A stretch of 64,000 nucleotides of DNA, taken from Tolypeutes matacus (taxonomy: Eukaryota; Chordata; Mammalia; Cingulata; Chlamyphoridae). Location: NCBI GenBank assembly GCA_026826555.1, contig JAKSZT010054565.1:6942367-7006366 (forward strand), in the 5' to 3' direction. This document shows, one piece after another, positions 1-11,700 of the stretch. The notes under the pieces were generated by a model. The model did no database searches and was not told where the DNA came from. It saw nothing but the letters and a program-made list of their open reading frames with translations. Numbering within the stretch: position 1 is the stretch's first letter; the number at the start of each line of letters is the position of its first letter. A program made the position numbers and the translations under genes.

Positions 1-1665
1 GAGCTCCTACTGAGGTGTGCGTAAGAGTTACCTCTGGGATGACCTCCCGACTCTCTTTGAAGTCTCTTAGCCACTTGAACTCATTTGTCTTTACAATTTC
101 CCCCCTTTATTCAAGGTCTTTTTCCAGTTGTGTTGCCAGTTGGCACTTGGTATTAATCCCTCGTTCCCAGGGAGGCTCATCCCCGGGAGTTATGTCCCAC
201 GTTGGGGGGAAGGTAATGCAATCATATGCTGAGTTTGGCTTAGAGAGAGGCCACATTTGAGCAACAAGGAGGCTCTCAAGTGGCAACACTTAGGCAACCG
301 AAAACTGCAGGCTAAGTCTCATTTAGAAGAGCAAAGACTCACAAGGGTAGTCATCAATAAAAAAAAAACACATCAGTGGGTCATCCTATTTTGACAGGCA
401 CTGTCCCTACACTCAGAGGACTATTGCTGCTCCCTTGGAGACTGTGGCAGAGCTCTCCAGGTTAGGAATTCAGATTCCCTCATTTATTGTATGATTATCC
501 ACCCATCATGACCATGCGCCATCCCACGATCCTTTGAATGATTTTGTATATCTTTCATGTATATTCGGATGAACCAATCCCCACGAAACCCAACCCCAGA
601 CCCCCCCCACTAATCCCCCGCAGTACCAATTGTAACCCTTCTGTGATCCAAATCCTCCATGAACATTTAGTCCATAAAATAACCAAATACACTTACTAGG
701 AAAAAGAAACAAGTGTGATAAGATTACATGCAAGAGACAAACATAAGGAAATTTGGGGGGGGGGGAAGAAAAAAAAAGAGAGAAGAAAAAAAACAAATAA
801 TCAAACAAAGAACAAAACAAAATAAAATATAATTAGTGGATTGGGACATTCAAAAAATGAGCAAAAAAGCAAAGGAAATGCCTTTAAAAAATATATATAT
901 ATATATATATATTGATTTTTTTTCCTTTCTCTTTTCCTCCTTCCCCTTTTTCCCTCCCTTTATCACTGTGTTATCGGATGTCTGTTGTGCCATGACACCT
1001 TCCTCCTCTCAATCCCCATTGTCTCCCAATTTTTCATTTAATTTTCAAAGAAGTTTTAGGTCACAGCAAAGTCACACATGGAGTGCCGGAGACTCCCAGA
1101 TACCAAACCATCCCCCTTCCCCACCCCATGTTAACTCCCCCCCCCTTTTTTTTGGTTGTTAGCATTGTTATAACTGTTATGCAGATAGCAAAATATAGCA
1201 ACTAAACATTGTCAGTGATTTACAGTATAGTTTACAATTTAGATGATACAGTTTAATAATTTTGATGATATTTACCATGTTCTGTGTCCATTACTGTAAG
1301 GTAATGAAAAATCTTCCCCATGACCACCAAACAACCCATTAGATCTTGACAGTTCCCTTCTCCCCAACCCCCCAGGGTCCATGATACAGCACTCTCCCGA
1401 CCCATGGAATGTCAAGATTCACAGTTACATGCCCTGGGGATCTGAACCAGCCCTTCCTAATCCACCCACCCCCCCAGTGCTGCACCACCAAACCCAGGAA
1501 CACCACCACTCATCTGCCCCATCCCCCAACATACAACCACACACTATCCCTTTACCATAAATTATGTCCATATGGGTGATGGCTCAAAGTCTGCTCTTCT
1601 CTTACTCTCCTTTGTTAACCTATCTTTCAGACAATGGTTCTCAGAGACTGCTCACTTTCCTCAGT
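1..1665 (-). other. L1-A 3' UTR (partial)
   Basis: Noncoding tail of L1-A, following the ORF2 stop at 1666-1668. It is the reverse complement of the sequence after the ORF2 stop in L1-C (23,582 onward) and L1-B (28,481 onward). It includes a polypurine/G-rich tract (C-run followed by T-run on the plus strand near 1136-1152, another C-run near 600-608) and an (AT)n run near 890-912. G-rich tracts are typical of L1 3' UTRs. Open frames on either strand here are not conserved in the other copies. Confidence 0.9.
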
Positions 1666-4600
1666 TCAGATCAGTGAGGTCATATACTGTTCATCCTTCA
1701 GTGCCTGGCTTGCTTCACTCAACATAAGGTCTTCAAGATTCATCCACGTTATTCCATGTGTTAGCACTTTGTTCCTTCTTACAGCTGAGTAATACTCCAT
1801 TGTATGTATGTACCACATTTTGCTTATCCATTCGTCTGTTGATGGGCACCGGGGCTGATTCCAACTTTTGGCAATGGTGAACAATGCTGCTATGAACATT
1901 GGTGTGCATATATCTGTTTGTATTTTTGTTTTCAGTTCTTCTGGGTATATACCCAGCAGTGGAATTGCTGGATCATACGGAAGAACTATTGCTAGTTTTC
2001 TGAGGAACCGCCAAACTGTCCTCCACAGTGGCTGGACCATACCGCAGTCCCACCAGCAGTGGATGAGGGTTCCTATTCCTCCACATCCTCTTCAACATTT
2101 AGTGTCTCCTGTTTTTTTTAATAGCTGCCATTCTGATGGGTGTAAGATGGTATCACATTGTAGTTTTGATTTGCATTTCCCTGATAGCAAGTGATGTTGA
2201 GCATTTTTTCATGTGCTTTTTAGCCATTTGTATTTCTTCCTTGGAGAAGTGTCTTTTCAGATCACTTGCCCATTTTTTATATGGGTTGTTTGTCCTTTTA
2301 TTTTTGAGGTGAAGGATTTCTTTCTATATGCAGGATATTAGGCTCCTATCAGATATATGTTTGCCGAATATTTTTTTCCCATTGGGTAGGTTGCCTTTTT
2401 ATTTCCTTAATAACATCCTTAGAGGTGCAGAACTTTTTAATTTTGAGGAGATCCCATTTATCAATTATTTCTCTTGCTGCTCGTGCTTTGGCTGTGAAGT
2501 TCATGAAACCATTTCCTATTACAAAGTCCTGTAGATGCTTCCCTACATTATCTTCCAAGGTTTTTATGGTTTTGGCTCTTATATTTAGATCTTTGATCCA
2601 TCTTGAGTTGATTTTTGTATAAGGTGTGAAATGGTATTCTTCTCTCATTCTTTTGGATATGGATATCGAGTTTTCCAAGCACCACTTGTTAAAGAGGCCA
2701 CTCTCTCCCAACTGAGTGGGTTTCGTGGCCTTGGCAAATATCAGATGACTGTATATGCGAGGATCTATATCAGAACACCCAATCCGGTTCCATTGGTCAG
2801 TAGGTCTATCCTTGTGCCAATATCACGCAGTTTTGATCACTGTAGCTTTGTAGTATGTTTTAAATCAGGTAATGTGATACCTCCAACTTCATTTTTCTTT
2901 TTCAATATATCTTTGGCAATTCGGGGCCTCTTGCCTCTCCAAATATATTTTGTGGTTAGTTTTTCCAGTTCCTTAAAAAATATAGTGTTGACTTTTATTG
3001 GGATTGCATTAAATCTGTAGATTAGTTTGGGTAGGATAGACATCTTGATGATGTTTAGTCTTCCCATCAATGAACAGGGAATATTTTTCCATTTATTTAA
3101 GTCTTCTTTGATTTCCTTTAACAGTGTTGTGTAGTTTTCTGTATAAAAGTCCTTTACATCTTTAGTTAAATTTATTCCTAGGTATTTGATTCTTTTGTTT
3201 ACTATTGTAAATGGTATTTTTTTCCTGATTTCCTCCTTAGTTTGCTGGTTATTGGTGTACAGAAATGTTACTGATTTTTGAGCATTGATCTTATAGCCTG
3301 CAACATTACTGAACTCCTTTATAAGTTCTAGAAGCCTTGTTGTCGATTTCTCAGGGCTTTCTATGTGTAGGATCATGTCATCTGCAAATAATGAAATTTT
3401 TAGTTCTTCTTTTCCAATCTGGATGCCTTTTATGTCCTTTTCTTGTCTCAGTGCTCGTGCAAGTACTTCTAAGACAATGTTAAATAGGAGTGGTGATAGT
3501 GGGCATCCTTGTCTTGTTCCCGAGCTCAGAGGGAAGGCTTTTAGGATTTCACCATTGAAAATGATGTTAGCTTTGGGTTTTTCATATATACCCTTTATCA
3601 TTTTCAGAAAGTTTCCATCTATTCCTATCTTTTGTAGTGTTTTTATGAGGAAAGAGTGCTGTATTTTGTCGAATACTTTTTCTGCATCTATAGAGATGAT
3701 CATGTGATTTTTTTCTTTCAGTTTGTTTATGTATTACATTGATTGATTTTCTTATATTGAACCATCCTTGCATACCTGGGATGAAACCCACTTGGTCATG
3801 GTGTATAATCCTTTTGATATGTTGTTGAATGCGATTAGCAAGTATTTTGTTAAGGATTTTAGCATCTAGGTTCATTAGAGAAATTGGTCTGTAATTTTCC
3901 TTTCTTGTGGTATCTTTATTTGGTTTTGGTATTAGGGTAATGTTGACATCATAGAATGAGTTAGGTAGTATTCCTTCTACTTCTATTTTTTGGAAGAGCT
4001 TAAGTAGAATTGGTGTTAGCTCTTTCCGGAATGTTTGGTAGAATTCAGCTGTGAAGCCATCTGGTCCTGGACTCTTCTTAGTTGGGAGGTTTTTAATGAC
4101 TGAGTCTATCTCTTTACTTGTAATTGGGCTGTTGAGTTCATCTATTTCTTCTTTCATCAATGTCGGCTGTTTGTGGGTTTCTAGAAACTTGTCCATTTCC
4201 TCTAAATTGTCATTCTTGTTGGCATATAATTTTTCAAAGTATCCTCTTATGATACTCTTTATTTCTGTGGGGTCAGTAGTGATATCACCTTGCTCATTCC
4301 TTATTTTATGTATTTGCATCTGTTCTCTCTTTTTCTTTGTTAGTCTGGCTAAGGGTTTGTCAATTTTGTTGATATTCTCGAAGAACCAGCTTTTGGTTTT
4401 GTTTATTGTTTCCAGTGCTTTCTTATTCTCTATTTCATTTAGTTCTGCTCTAATCTTGGTTATTTCCTGTTTTCTACTTCCTTTAGGTTTAGTTTGTTGT
4501 TGTTTTTCCAATTCCTCCAAGTGTGTAGTTAGGTCTTCAATTTTAGCTCTTTCTTCTTTTTTAATATATGAATTTATGGCTATGAACTTCCCTCTCAGGA

Positions 4601-5903
4601 CTGCTTTCGCTGCATCCCATAGGTTTTGATATGTTGTGTTGTTGTTTTCATTAGTTTCAAGGTAGTTACTGATTTCTTTTGAAATTTCCTCTTTGACCCA
4701 CTGTTTGTCTAAGAGTGTGTTGTTTAACTTCCATATCCTTGTGCCTAACCTGTTTCTCTGGCCCTTATTGATTTCCAACTTCATTCCGTTGTGGTCAGAG
4801 AAATTACTTTGTATAATCTCAATCTTTCTGAATTCATTGAGTGTTGTTTTGTGGCCTAGCATGTGGTCTATGTTGGAGTATGTTCCATGTGCACTGGAGA
4901 ATAATGTAAATCCCGCTGTATTTGGGTGTAGTGTTCTGTATATGTCTATTAAGTCCAAATCTTCTAATGTATTGTTGAGTGCCTTTTTTTCTTTATTGAC
5001 TCTCTGCCTAGATGTTCTGTCTAATGATGGAGTTTCAATTAAAGGCCATGGCAACTGAAAGAATAGAAGGTCACCCTGGAATGTAGGAAACAAGCCCTCC
5101 GGTCTCATGCTAATAGGAGCTGGGTGGGGAAACATCCTGAGCTTGTAAGATTTACAATGTCTGTGAATTTCAGGAAGAAAAAGAGGAACTGAGCCTTTAA
5201 CTTTTAAGACTTGCTCATTCTAGTAAAATGTAAAGTGTCAAGTATCTATTGACTTTGTATATGTATATACATATTTTCTTTGTTCTAAAGCCAAAATAAA
5301 AGCCACACCTTATGAGGTGGCAGGGCTCTTCTCTGCATATCTGACAGAGAGTCCCCTGATCCCAGTTTTTCTTCTCTTTGTCTTATTCTTTCTTTCTCAT
5401 CCGCGGCACCGTGTTCACGGACCCAGAGCCTGACCGGCAACAGTCTAATGATGGTAGTGGTGTGTTGAAGTCCCTGCTATAATTGTAGAGGAATTTATTT
5501 CTCCTCTTAGTTTTTCCAGAGTTTTCCGCACGTATTTTGAGGCACCTCGATTAGGTGCGTAAATGTTGATGATTGTTCTCTCTTCTTGAGAGATTACTCC
5601 TTTTACTAATATGTAGTGTCCATCTTTGTCTCTTACAATAGTTTTGCATTTAAAGTCTATTTTGTCTGATATTACAATAGCTACTCCTGCCCTTTTTTGG
5701 CTATTGTTAGCTTGTAAAATGGTTTTCCAGCCATTCACTTTCAGCCTCCTTGAATCCCTGGGCCGAAGGTGGGTTTCTTGTAGACAGCATATAGATGGAT
5801 CATATTTTCTTATCCATTCTGCCAATCTGTGTCTTTTGATTGGTGAATTTAATCCATTGACATTCAGTGTTATTACTCGTAACGAATTTCTTACTTCAGT
5901 CAT
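1666..5903 (-). pseudogene. L1-A ORF2 (endonuclease/reverse transcriptase), broken
   Basis: Encodes the L1 ORF2 protein, which nicks target DNA and reverse-transcribes L1 RNA. Start chosen at the ATG at 5903 (MTEVRNSL...), which lies in the usual place 65 bp after ORF1 and leads straight into the endonuclease motif LNVNGLN; QETHL and SDHNG follow. The usual catalytic GDFN is changed to GTST near 5465. The reverse transcriptase has FADDM at 3374-3388. The C-terminus ends ...EQYMTSLI at the stop 1666-1668. Without the inserted LTR the span is about 3.82 kb, close to the roughly 1275 codons of human ORF2. It is broken by the LTR at 5025-5442, a frameshift near 3.7 kb (a 4-base loss relative to the other copies), and further shifts between 2.85 and 2.0 kb. 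Confidence 0.93.
5025..5442 (+). mobile_element. Solo LTR, probably class II ERV, inserted in L1-A ORF2
   Basis: About 418 bp, absent from the homologous place in L1-B (around 18,880). It begins TGATGGAG and ends GGCAACA (TG...CA, as LTRs do), with AATAAA at 5295-5300 and a pyrimidine-rich R/U5-like tail (5340-5400) like those of betaretroviral LTRs. The flanks repeat GTCTAATGATGG (5019-5030 and 5443-5454). Read as an LTR this is a 6-bp duplication, GTCTAA, with the LTR start resembling the target; read literally it is a 12-bp direct repeat. No internal retroviral sequence remains. It is not the same LTR as in the ERV at 31.4-38.7 kb. Confidence 0.72.
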
Positions 5904-5968
5904 TTTTTTCTTTGGGTTAATGTATGTCATATGATGTTTTGTTTCTCTTTTTGAGTTTTCAGTTGTTT

Positions 5969-6949
5969 TTAAACTCTCCTCCAACTCTCTCTCCTTTGTT
6001 TTTTCCTTTCAACTTGTAGAGATTCCTTTAGTATTTCTTGAAGTGCTGGTTTCTTCTTGACATACTCTCTTAATTGTTGTTTATCTGTGAATATTTTGAA
6101 CTCTCCATCATTTTTGAATGCCAATTTTGCTGGATAGAGAATTCGTGGCTGGAAGTTTTTTTCTTTTAGTGTTTTGACTATGTCATACCACTGTCTTCTT
6201 GCCTCCATGGTTTCAGCTGAGAAATCAGCACTTAATCTTTTTGTGTTTTCCTTGTATGTGATGGTTCTCTTTTCTCTTGCTGCCTTGAGTATTTTCTCTT
6301 TGTCTTGAGCATTGGACAATTTGACAAGTATATGTCTTGGAGTTGGCCTTTTGGGATTTATACTATTTGGGGTGCGCTGTGCTTCCTGGATCTGCACATC
6401 CATTTCTCTCTATAGATTTGGGAAATTTTCAGCCATAACTTCCTTCAACACTCCTTCTGTTCCCTTTCCCTTCTCTTCTCCTTCTGGGATGCCCATAATG
6501 CGTATGTTTGTGCATCTTGCATTATTGGTTAATTCCCTGAGACCATACTGGATTTTTTCTCTCTTTTTGTCTATGTTTTCAACAATCTCTTTGATTTCAA
6601 CTGTATTGTCTTCCATATCACTAATTCTTTCCTCTGCCTGTTCAATTCTGCTGCTATGTGAGTCCAGCGTCTTTTTCATTTCTCGACTTGTGTCTTTGTT
6701 CACCATTATATCCATTACCTTTTTAAGTGTGTTAGCTATTTCTTCAGTATGTTCTCCCAGTGTCTTCTTTATATCCTTAATCTCTTTGTTCATTTCTTTA
6801 AGTTGGTCCATGATATTTGTTTGGATAGCTTTGATTAGTTGTTCGATGTACTGCATTGCTTCCTAGATTTTATTTTGTGCACTGGACTGGTCCATGTTTT
6901 CCAGTTTCTCAGAGTCATTTGTATTTTTCTGTTGCCCTCTGGTCATCAT
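5969..6949 (-). pseudogene. L1-A ORF1 (RNA-binding coiled-coil protein), two nonsense codons
   Basis: L1 ORF1 encodes the trimeric RNA chaperone of the L1 ribonucleoprotein. The reading frame runs 981 bp (326 codons plus stop) from tandem ATGs at 6949/6946 (MMTRGQQ...), exactly the length of L1-B ORF1. Visible in order: a heptad-rich coiled coil (about 6856-6640), an RRM-like segment with NIRIMGIPEGEE, and the conserved C-terminal domain with RPTPRHILVK, KEKNFQPRILYPAKLAF and KPALQEILKESLQ. It stays in one frame but has a TAG within the N-terminal 30 codons and another at 6410-6412, where L1-B reads TTG. Human ORF1 is slightly longer (338 residues). Confidence 0.95.
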
Positions 6950-8711
6950 ATTATATTGATGGGTTTGTTCAGTTGATTAGCTTTTCTCTATGCTCTAGAA
7001 TTTTATTTAGCTGTTGGTTCTGCGTGTGAGTTAAGTTTTCTCTTTGCCAGTTTTTCTTCTTATTTTATTTCCTTGCTTCTTTCTATGTTCCCTTGAAGGC
7101 AAAATGTTAGGGCCAGAGGAATCAAAAGATGTAAGGAAGGCAGAAGGATAATAGTAATATTGATAAAAGTTAGAAGAGGGGCCAAATGATACTTAATGAG
7201 ATGTATATTTAACTTGTGTAGGCAGTGTAGAGTACTAGGAAAATATATGGAGTTCCTACAATGGACTGGGAAAACAAATGGAGGAATATATATATATAGT
7301 GATTTAGCAGGCTAGAATTATGAGGAGGGAGAGAAATAGTAGAGAAAAGTCTGAAAGAAAAAGTTAATACTAATAAAAAAAAACAGAAAAAGAAGAAGAA
7401 GAAAACAAAATAGATGGGATAGAAATTGACACCCTTAAGTTGTGGGCCTATGAAAAAATGTTGTCTCTAAGAGCCACAACAGAAAACAGAAGGCAGAAAG
7501 ATGCAGGAAGGATAAGCGATAGTTTGTAATACAGAATCAATATATACAGCGAGTGGGAAATTACTGAACAAGAAGCCCAGCAAAGACGCGACCAGCTGGC
7601 AGCACCTATTTAAAAAAAAAAATAGAAGGAAAAAGGAAGGGGGGAGGAAAACTGGAATAATAGCAATAGACCAGAAAGTAACAGAGAGAAACCAAAGATC
7701 CACACAGGCAAGCAGTCAAACAGAGCTAAGGGGGGTCAATGATTCCCCTAGGGTCCACGTGGATCCTTCCTGCCTACTTGTGTTTATCAATGAATTTCCC
7801 CGCAGGATTCTATATGCAGGTCCTGAAGCAGCTTTTAGCTATTAAATTAAATTTTAAAAAAATTATTTTTCATTTGTTGAGGTGACCTCACTTTTTTTTT
7901 TTTTTAGCCAAATGCAGGACCCAAAATAATTCCTCCTCTAGACCAACCCCCTTACAGAAGGGAACCTAGCTGGGCCTGTGGAAATTAATCAAGCACGTCC
8001 CACTTTCCAGACTCCCCAGGTTAGCTGAAGCTCTGTTGTTATTCAGTGAGGAGTACTAAAGATGGCGGATTTCACCCCTTCTGGCGCCGAGCTCCAGCGT
8101 CACCGGGCTGCTCAGTAAATCAGTTTGAGTGCAGATTTGCGTCTGCTCTCAGCCTGATGCTGCTTCAGGTCGGCCTATCTGCTCCCCAAAGCTATGGGGC
8201 AGTGCAGGCAGCCAGATCAATGTCTAAAAATATAAAATACCCTTCCCTGTCTTCCAACCAAACCCTCCCTTTTTTGGGAAGTGTCCCTTCCTCCTGGCTC
8301 CACAGCGGCCCGGGTCTTATCCCTGGGTGGCTAGGGAAATCAGCTCCATTCCCCGACCAAAATCCCCCCTCCGATTCACCGGGTGCTGATTAGCTCTCAC
8401 ACATGGTCCAAGGGGCGGCAGCCAGATCCCCAGAAAATAAAACTTTTTCACCCCGCCCACGGCTCCAAATGGCCGTTTTATTTTTTTTTTCATAACCGCG
8501 GCGCTCAGCCGCCTGTGCCAACCTCCACCGGCAGCCTCAAAACTCATGAATCTCCACCGTTCGGTCCACGCCGCCGCTCCGCGCAGATAGATGTCCCAAG
8601 CTTCTCACTCCCCGCGTGCACAGCATAGACCCCCGGGCAGGACCCTGTCCACAATCCGCCTTGCTCTGGGAGCCTGCAGTGTGCACCCTCCTACACTAAT
8701 GCCATCTTGCC
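6950..8711 (-). promoter_or_regulatory. L1-A 5' UTR / internal promoter
   Basis: About 1.76 kb between the element start and ORF1. The first 700 bp (8711 down to about 8000) is GC- and CpG-rich; the rest is AT-rich. The extreme 5' end holds an AAGATGGC YY1-type site, which in human L1 sits at the same place and sets the transcription start. An internal A-run (T-run on plus at 7892-7905) is shared with the other two L1 5' UTRs, so it is part of the UTR and not an old tail. A second AAGATGGCGG lies on the opposite strand at 8059-8068, next to an antisense open frame (see findings). Confidence 0.85.
8046..8393 (+). other. Antisense open frame in L1-A 5' UTR (unproven)
   Basis: A 115-codon open frame antisense to L1-A. 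The equivalent strand of L1-C (20,782-20,435) has an open frame of the same 115 codons that differs at only a handful of residues; L1-B has the same region frameshifted. The frame opens at GTG (8046), with a stop upstream and no in-frame ATG before 8157, so an ATG-initiated product would be about 78 residues. It is proline- and serine-rich with no recognised domain. The position recalls primate ORF0, an antisense ORF of the L1 5' UTR, but there is no evidence of homology or of expression. Confidence 0.3.
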
Positions 8712-11700
8712 ACTGCAATTCAGTTTTGAAAACTAAGCCAGTTCCTGGTTTCATTGACTGCTATGCACTTGTTTACACTTAGAATAAAAGTCAAAACACT
8801 GATTTTACTTAATGCTCTGTGACAGCTGTCAGTTCTTCAGTTTTGAAAATTAAGGAGATATTGGTTTCATTGACTGTTATGCACTTCTTTTTGCTTACAA
8901 TCAATGTCAAAACACTGCTGTGACCTAACACTCTGTAAATGCAGTATATCTTCTGTTTTGAAAAATCATCAAGATACTGGTTTCATGGACTGCTATGCAC
9001 TTATTTTCACTTATATTCAATGTCAAAACATTCATTTCAATTAATGCAATGTGAATAAGGTACATTCTTTAATTTTGAAAACTAAGCCAGATACTAGTTT
9101 TATTTTCTGCTATATACTTCTTTTCACTTATGTACAATGTCAAAACCCTGGTTTTATCTAATGCTCTGTGAATGCAGTATGTGTTTCAAATTTGAAAACT
9201 AAGCAATATTCTGGTATCTTTGACTAGTATGCACTTCTTTATATTTACAATCAATGTGAAAACACTGGTTTTAACTAATGTGTGGCTGAAGTATCTTTTT
9301 CAGTTTTGACAACTAAGCCAGATTCTGGTTTAATTGACTGCTATACACTTGATTTAACTTACGATAAATATCAAAACACTGGTTTTACCTAACACTCAGT
9401 GATTGCAGTAAGTCTTTCATTTTTCAAAACTAAACAGATACTGGTTTCATTGACTGCTATGCACTGTTTTCCAATTACAATCTGTGTCAAAACACTGGTT
9501 TTGAATAACACCGTGATTGCAGTATTTGCTTCAATTTTGAAAACTAAGTCATATGCTGGTTGCTTTGACAAGTACGCACTTTTTTATATTTACAATCAGT
9601 GTCAAAACGTTGATTTACCTTGTGCTCTGTGAATGCAATATGTCATTCAGTTTTGAAAAGGAAGCAAGATTATGGTTACATTGACTTCTATGCACTTGTT
9701 TTCACTTACAATCAAAGTCAAAACACTCATTCGGGTTAATGCTTTGTGAAAACAGTATGTTCTGCAGTTTAGAAAACTAAGCCAGACACTAGTTTCAATT
9801 ATTGCTATGCAGTTTATTTAACTTAAATTCAAGATCAAAACACTGGTTTTAACAAACACTCTGTGAACAGGGAAAGTCCTTAAGTTTGGAAAACTAAGCA
9901 GATCTTGGTTTCATTGACATTTATACACTGGTTTCCAATTAGAATCAATGTCAAAACACTGTTTTAATTAATGCATATGAATGCAGTATGTCCTTCAGCT
10001 TTGCAAACACACCCAGACACTGGTTTCATTTACCTCTATGCACTTGCTTTCATAATCAAGGTCAAACATTGGTTTTATAATCAAGGTCAAAACATTGATT
10101 TTACCTAAAGGTCTGTGAATGCAGTATGTGCTTCAGTTTTGTAAACTAAGCCAGATACCAGTTTCATTGACTGCTATGTACTACTTTTCACTTACAATTT
10201 ATGTCAAAACAATGGTTTTACCAAATGCTGTGTAAATGCAGTATGTTCCACAGTTTTGTAAACTAAGAAATTTACTGGGTTTATTCAATGTTATGCACTT
10301 GTTGACAAATACAATCAGTGAAAAACTCTGGTTTTACCTAATCCTCTGTGAGTGCAGGATGTTATTCAGTTTTGAAAATTAAGCCAGATAGTATTTTCAT
10401 TGTATTTTATGCACTTGATATCACTTAAAATCAATGTCAAAACATTGGTTTTACTTTTGTTCTGTGAGTGCATTATGTCCTTTACTTTTGAAAACCAAGA
10501 CAGATACTGGTTTCATTCACATCAATATATTTCTTTACACTTACTATCAATGTCAAAATGCTGGTTTTGCCTCACTCTCTGTGAAAGGATTATGTTATTC
10601 AGTTTTAAAAACTAAGCACATCCCAGTTTCATTGGCTGCTATGCCCTTGTTTGCATTTAGAATAAAAGTCAAAACACTGGTTGTACTTAAGACTCTGTGA
10701 CAGCTGTATGTTCTTCAGTTTTGAAAACGAATCCAGATACAAGTGCATAGGAGTCAATGACCCAGTACAGGTATCATTGACTGCTAGGCACTGACTTTAC
10801 TTAAAATCAGAGTCAAAACACTGGTTTTACCTAAGGCTCTGTGAATGCAGTGTGATCTTCAATTTTGAAAACAAAACAAGACTGGTTTCATTGACAGATC
10901 TGCACTTATTTTCATTTACAATCAATGGCAAAACACTGGTTTTTACCTAATGATCTGTAAATCAAATATGTAGCTCAGTTTTGAAATGAAGCAAGATACT
11001 GTTTTCATAGACTACAATGCACTGATTTTCACTTACAATCAATGTCAAAACACTAGTTTTACTTTATAATCTGTGAATGTAGCATGTTATTGAATCTTGA
11101 AAACTAAACCAGATACTGATTTCATTGACTGCTATGCACTCATTTTCATATACACATAATATCAAGACACTGGTTTAACCTAAATCTCTGAGGGCAGTAT
11201 AATCTTCAGTTTTGAAAACTAAGGCAGATACTGGTTTCATTGACTGCTATGTGCTTCTTTTCATTTATAATCAATGCCAATACACTAGTTATACCTAATG
11301 CTTTGTGAATTCACTATGTTCTTCAGTTTTCAGAACTAAGACAGATGATGGTTTCATTCTCTGGTATTCACTTGTTTTCCCGTACACAAAATGTCAAGAC
11401 ACTGTTTTATCTAACACTCTGGGTGTACAGCATGTTCTTCAGTTTTGAAAATTAATGCCATACTGGGTCATTGACTCCTATGCACTTGTTTCACTTACAA
11501 TCAATGTAAAAACACTGCTTTTACTTAATCCTCAGTGAATGCAGTATTTTCTTAGTTTCATAAAAGAATCCAAATCCTGGTTTCTTTGACTCTTATGCAC
11601 TTGATTTCACTTACAATCAGTGTCGAAACACAGGGTTTACTTAACAATCTGTGAATGCTCTATGCCCTTCAGTTTTGAAGACTAAGCCAGATACTTGTTT

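Larger units (their letters stand above)
1..8711 (-). mobile_element. L1-A: near full-length LINE-1, 3' end cut by window edge
   Basis: A non-LTR retrotransposon read on the minus strand in the order 5' UTR (8711-6950), ORF1 (6949-5969), a 65-bp spacer, ORF2 (5903-1666) and 3' UTR (1665-1). The layout, the spacer length and the protein motifs are those of mammalian L1. The 5' end carries GGCAAGATGGC (reverse complement at 8701-8711), the same YY1-type start seen in the other copies here, so the element is 5' complete. The 3' UTR matches that of L1-C up to about 25,230 and is then lost at the window start. A solo LTR interrupts ORF2 at 5025-5442. ORF1 and ORF2 carry nonsense and frameshift changes, so the copy is inactive. 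Its upstream neighbour is satellite family 1. Confidence 0.95.

Noticed and set aside
3582..5135. 517-codon frame as a chimeric LTR-L1 gene
   Set aside because: Its first roughly 37 codons are LTR sequence read by chance into L1 ORF2; it ends at a frameshift and has no support as a gene.
7467..7703. 78-codon sense frame in L1-A 5' UTR, also in L1-C (21,130-21,366)
   Set aside because: It opens on GTG with no ATG and is mostly T-rich low-complexity hydrophobic residues; the region is altered in L1-B.
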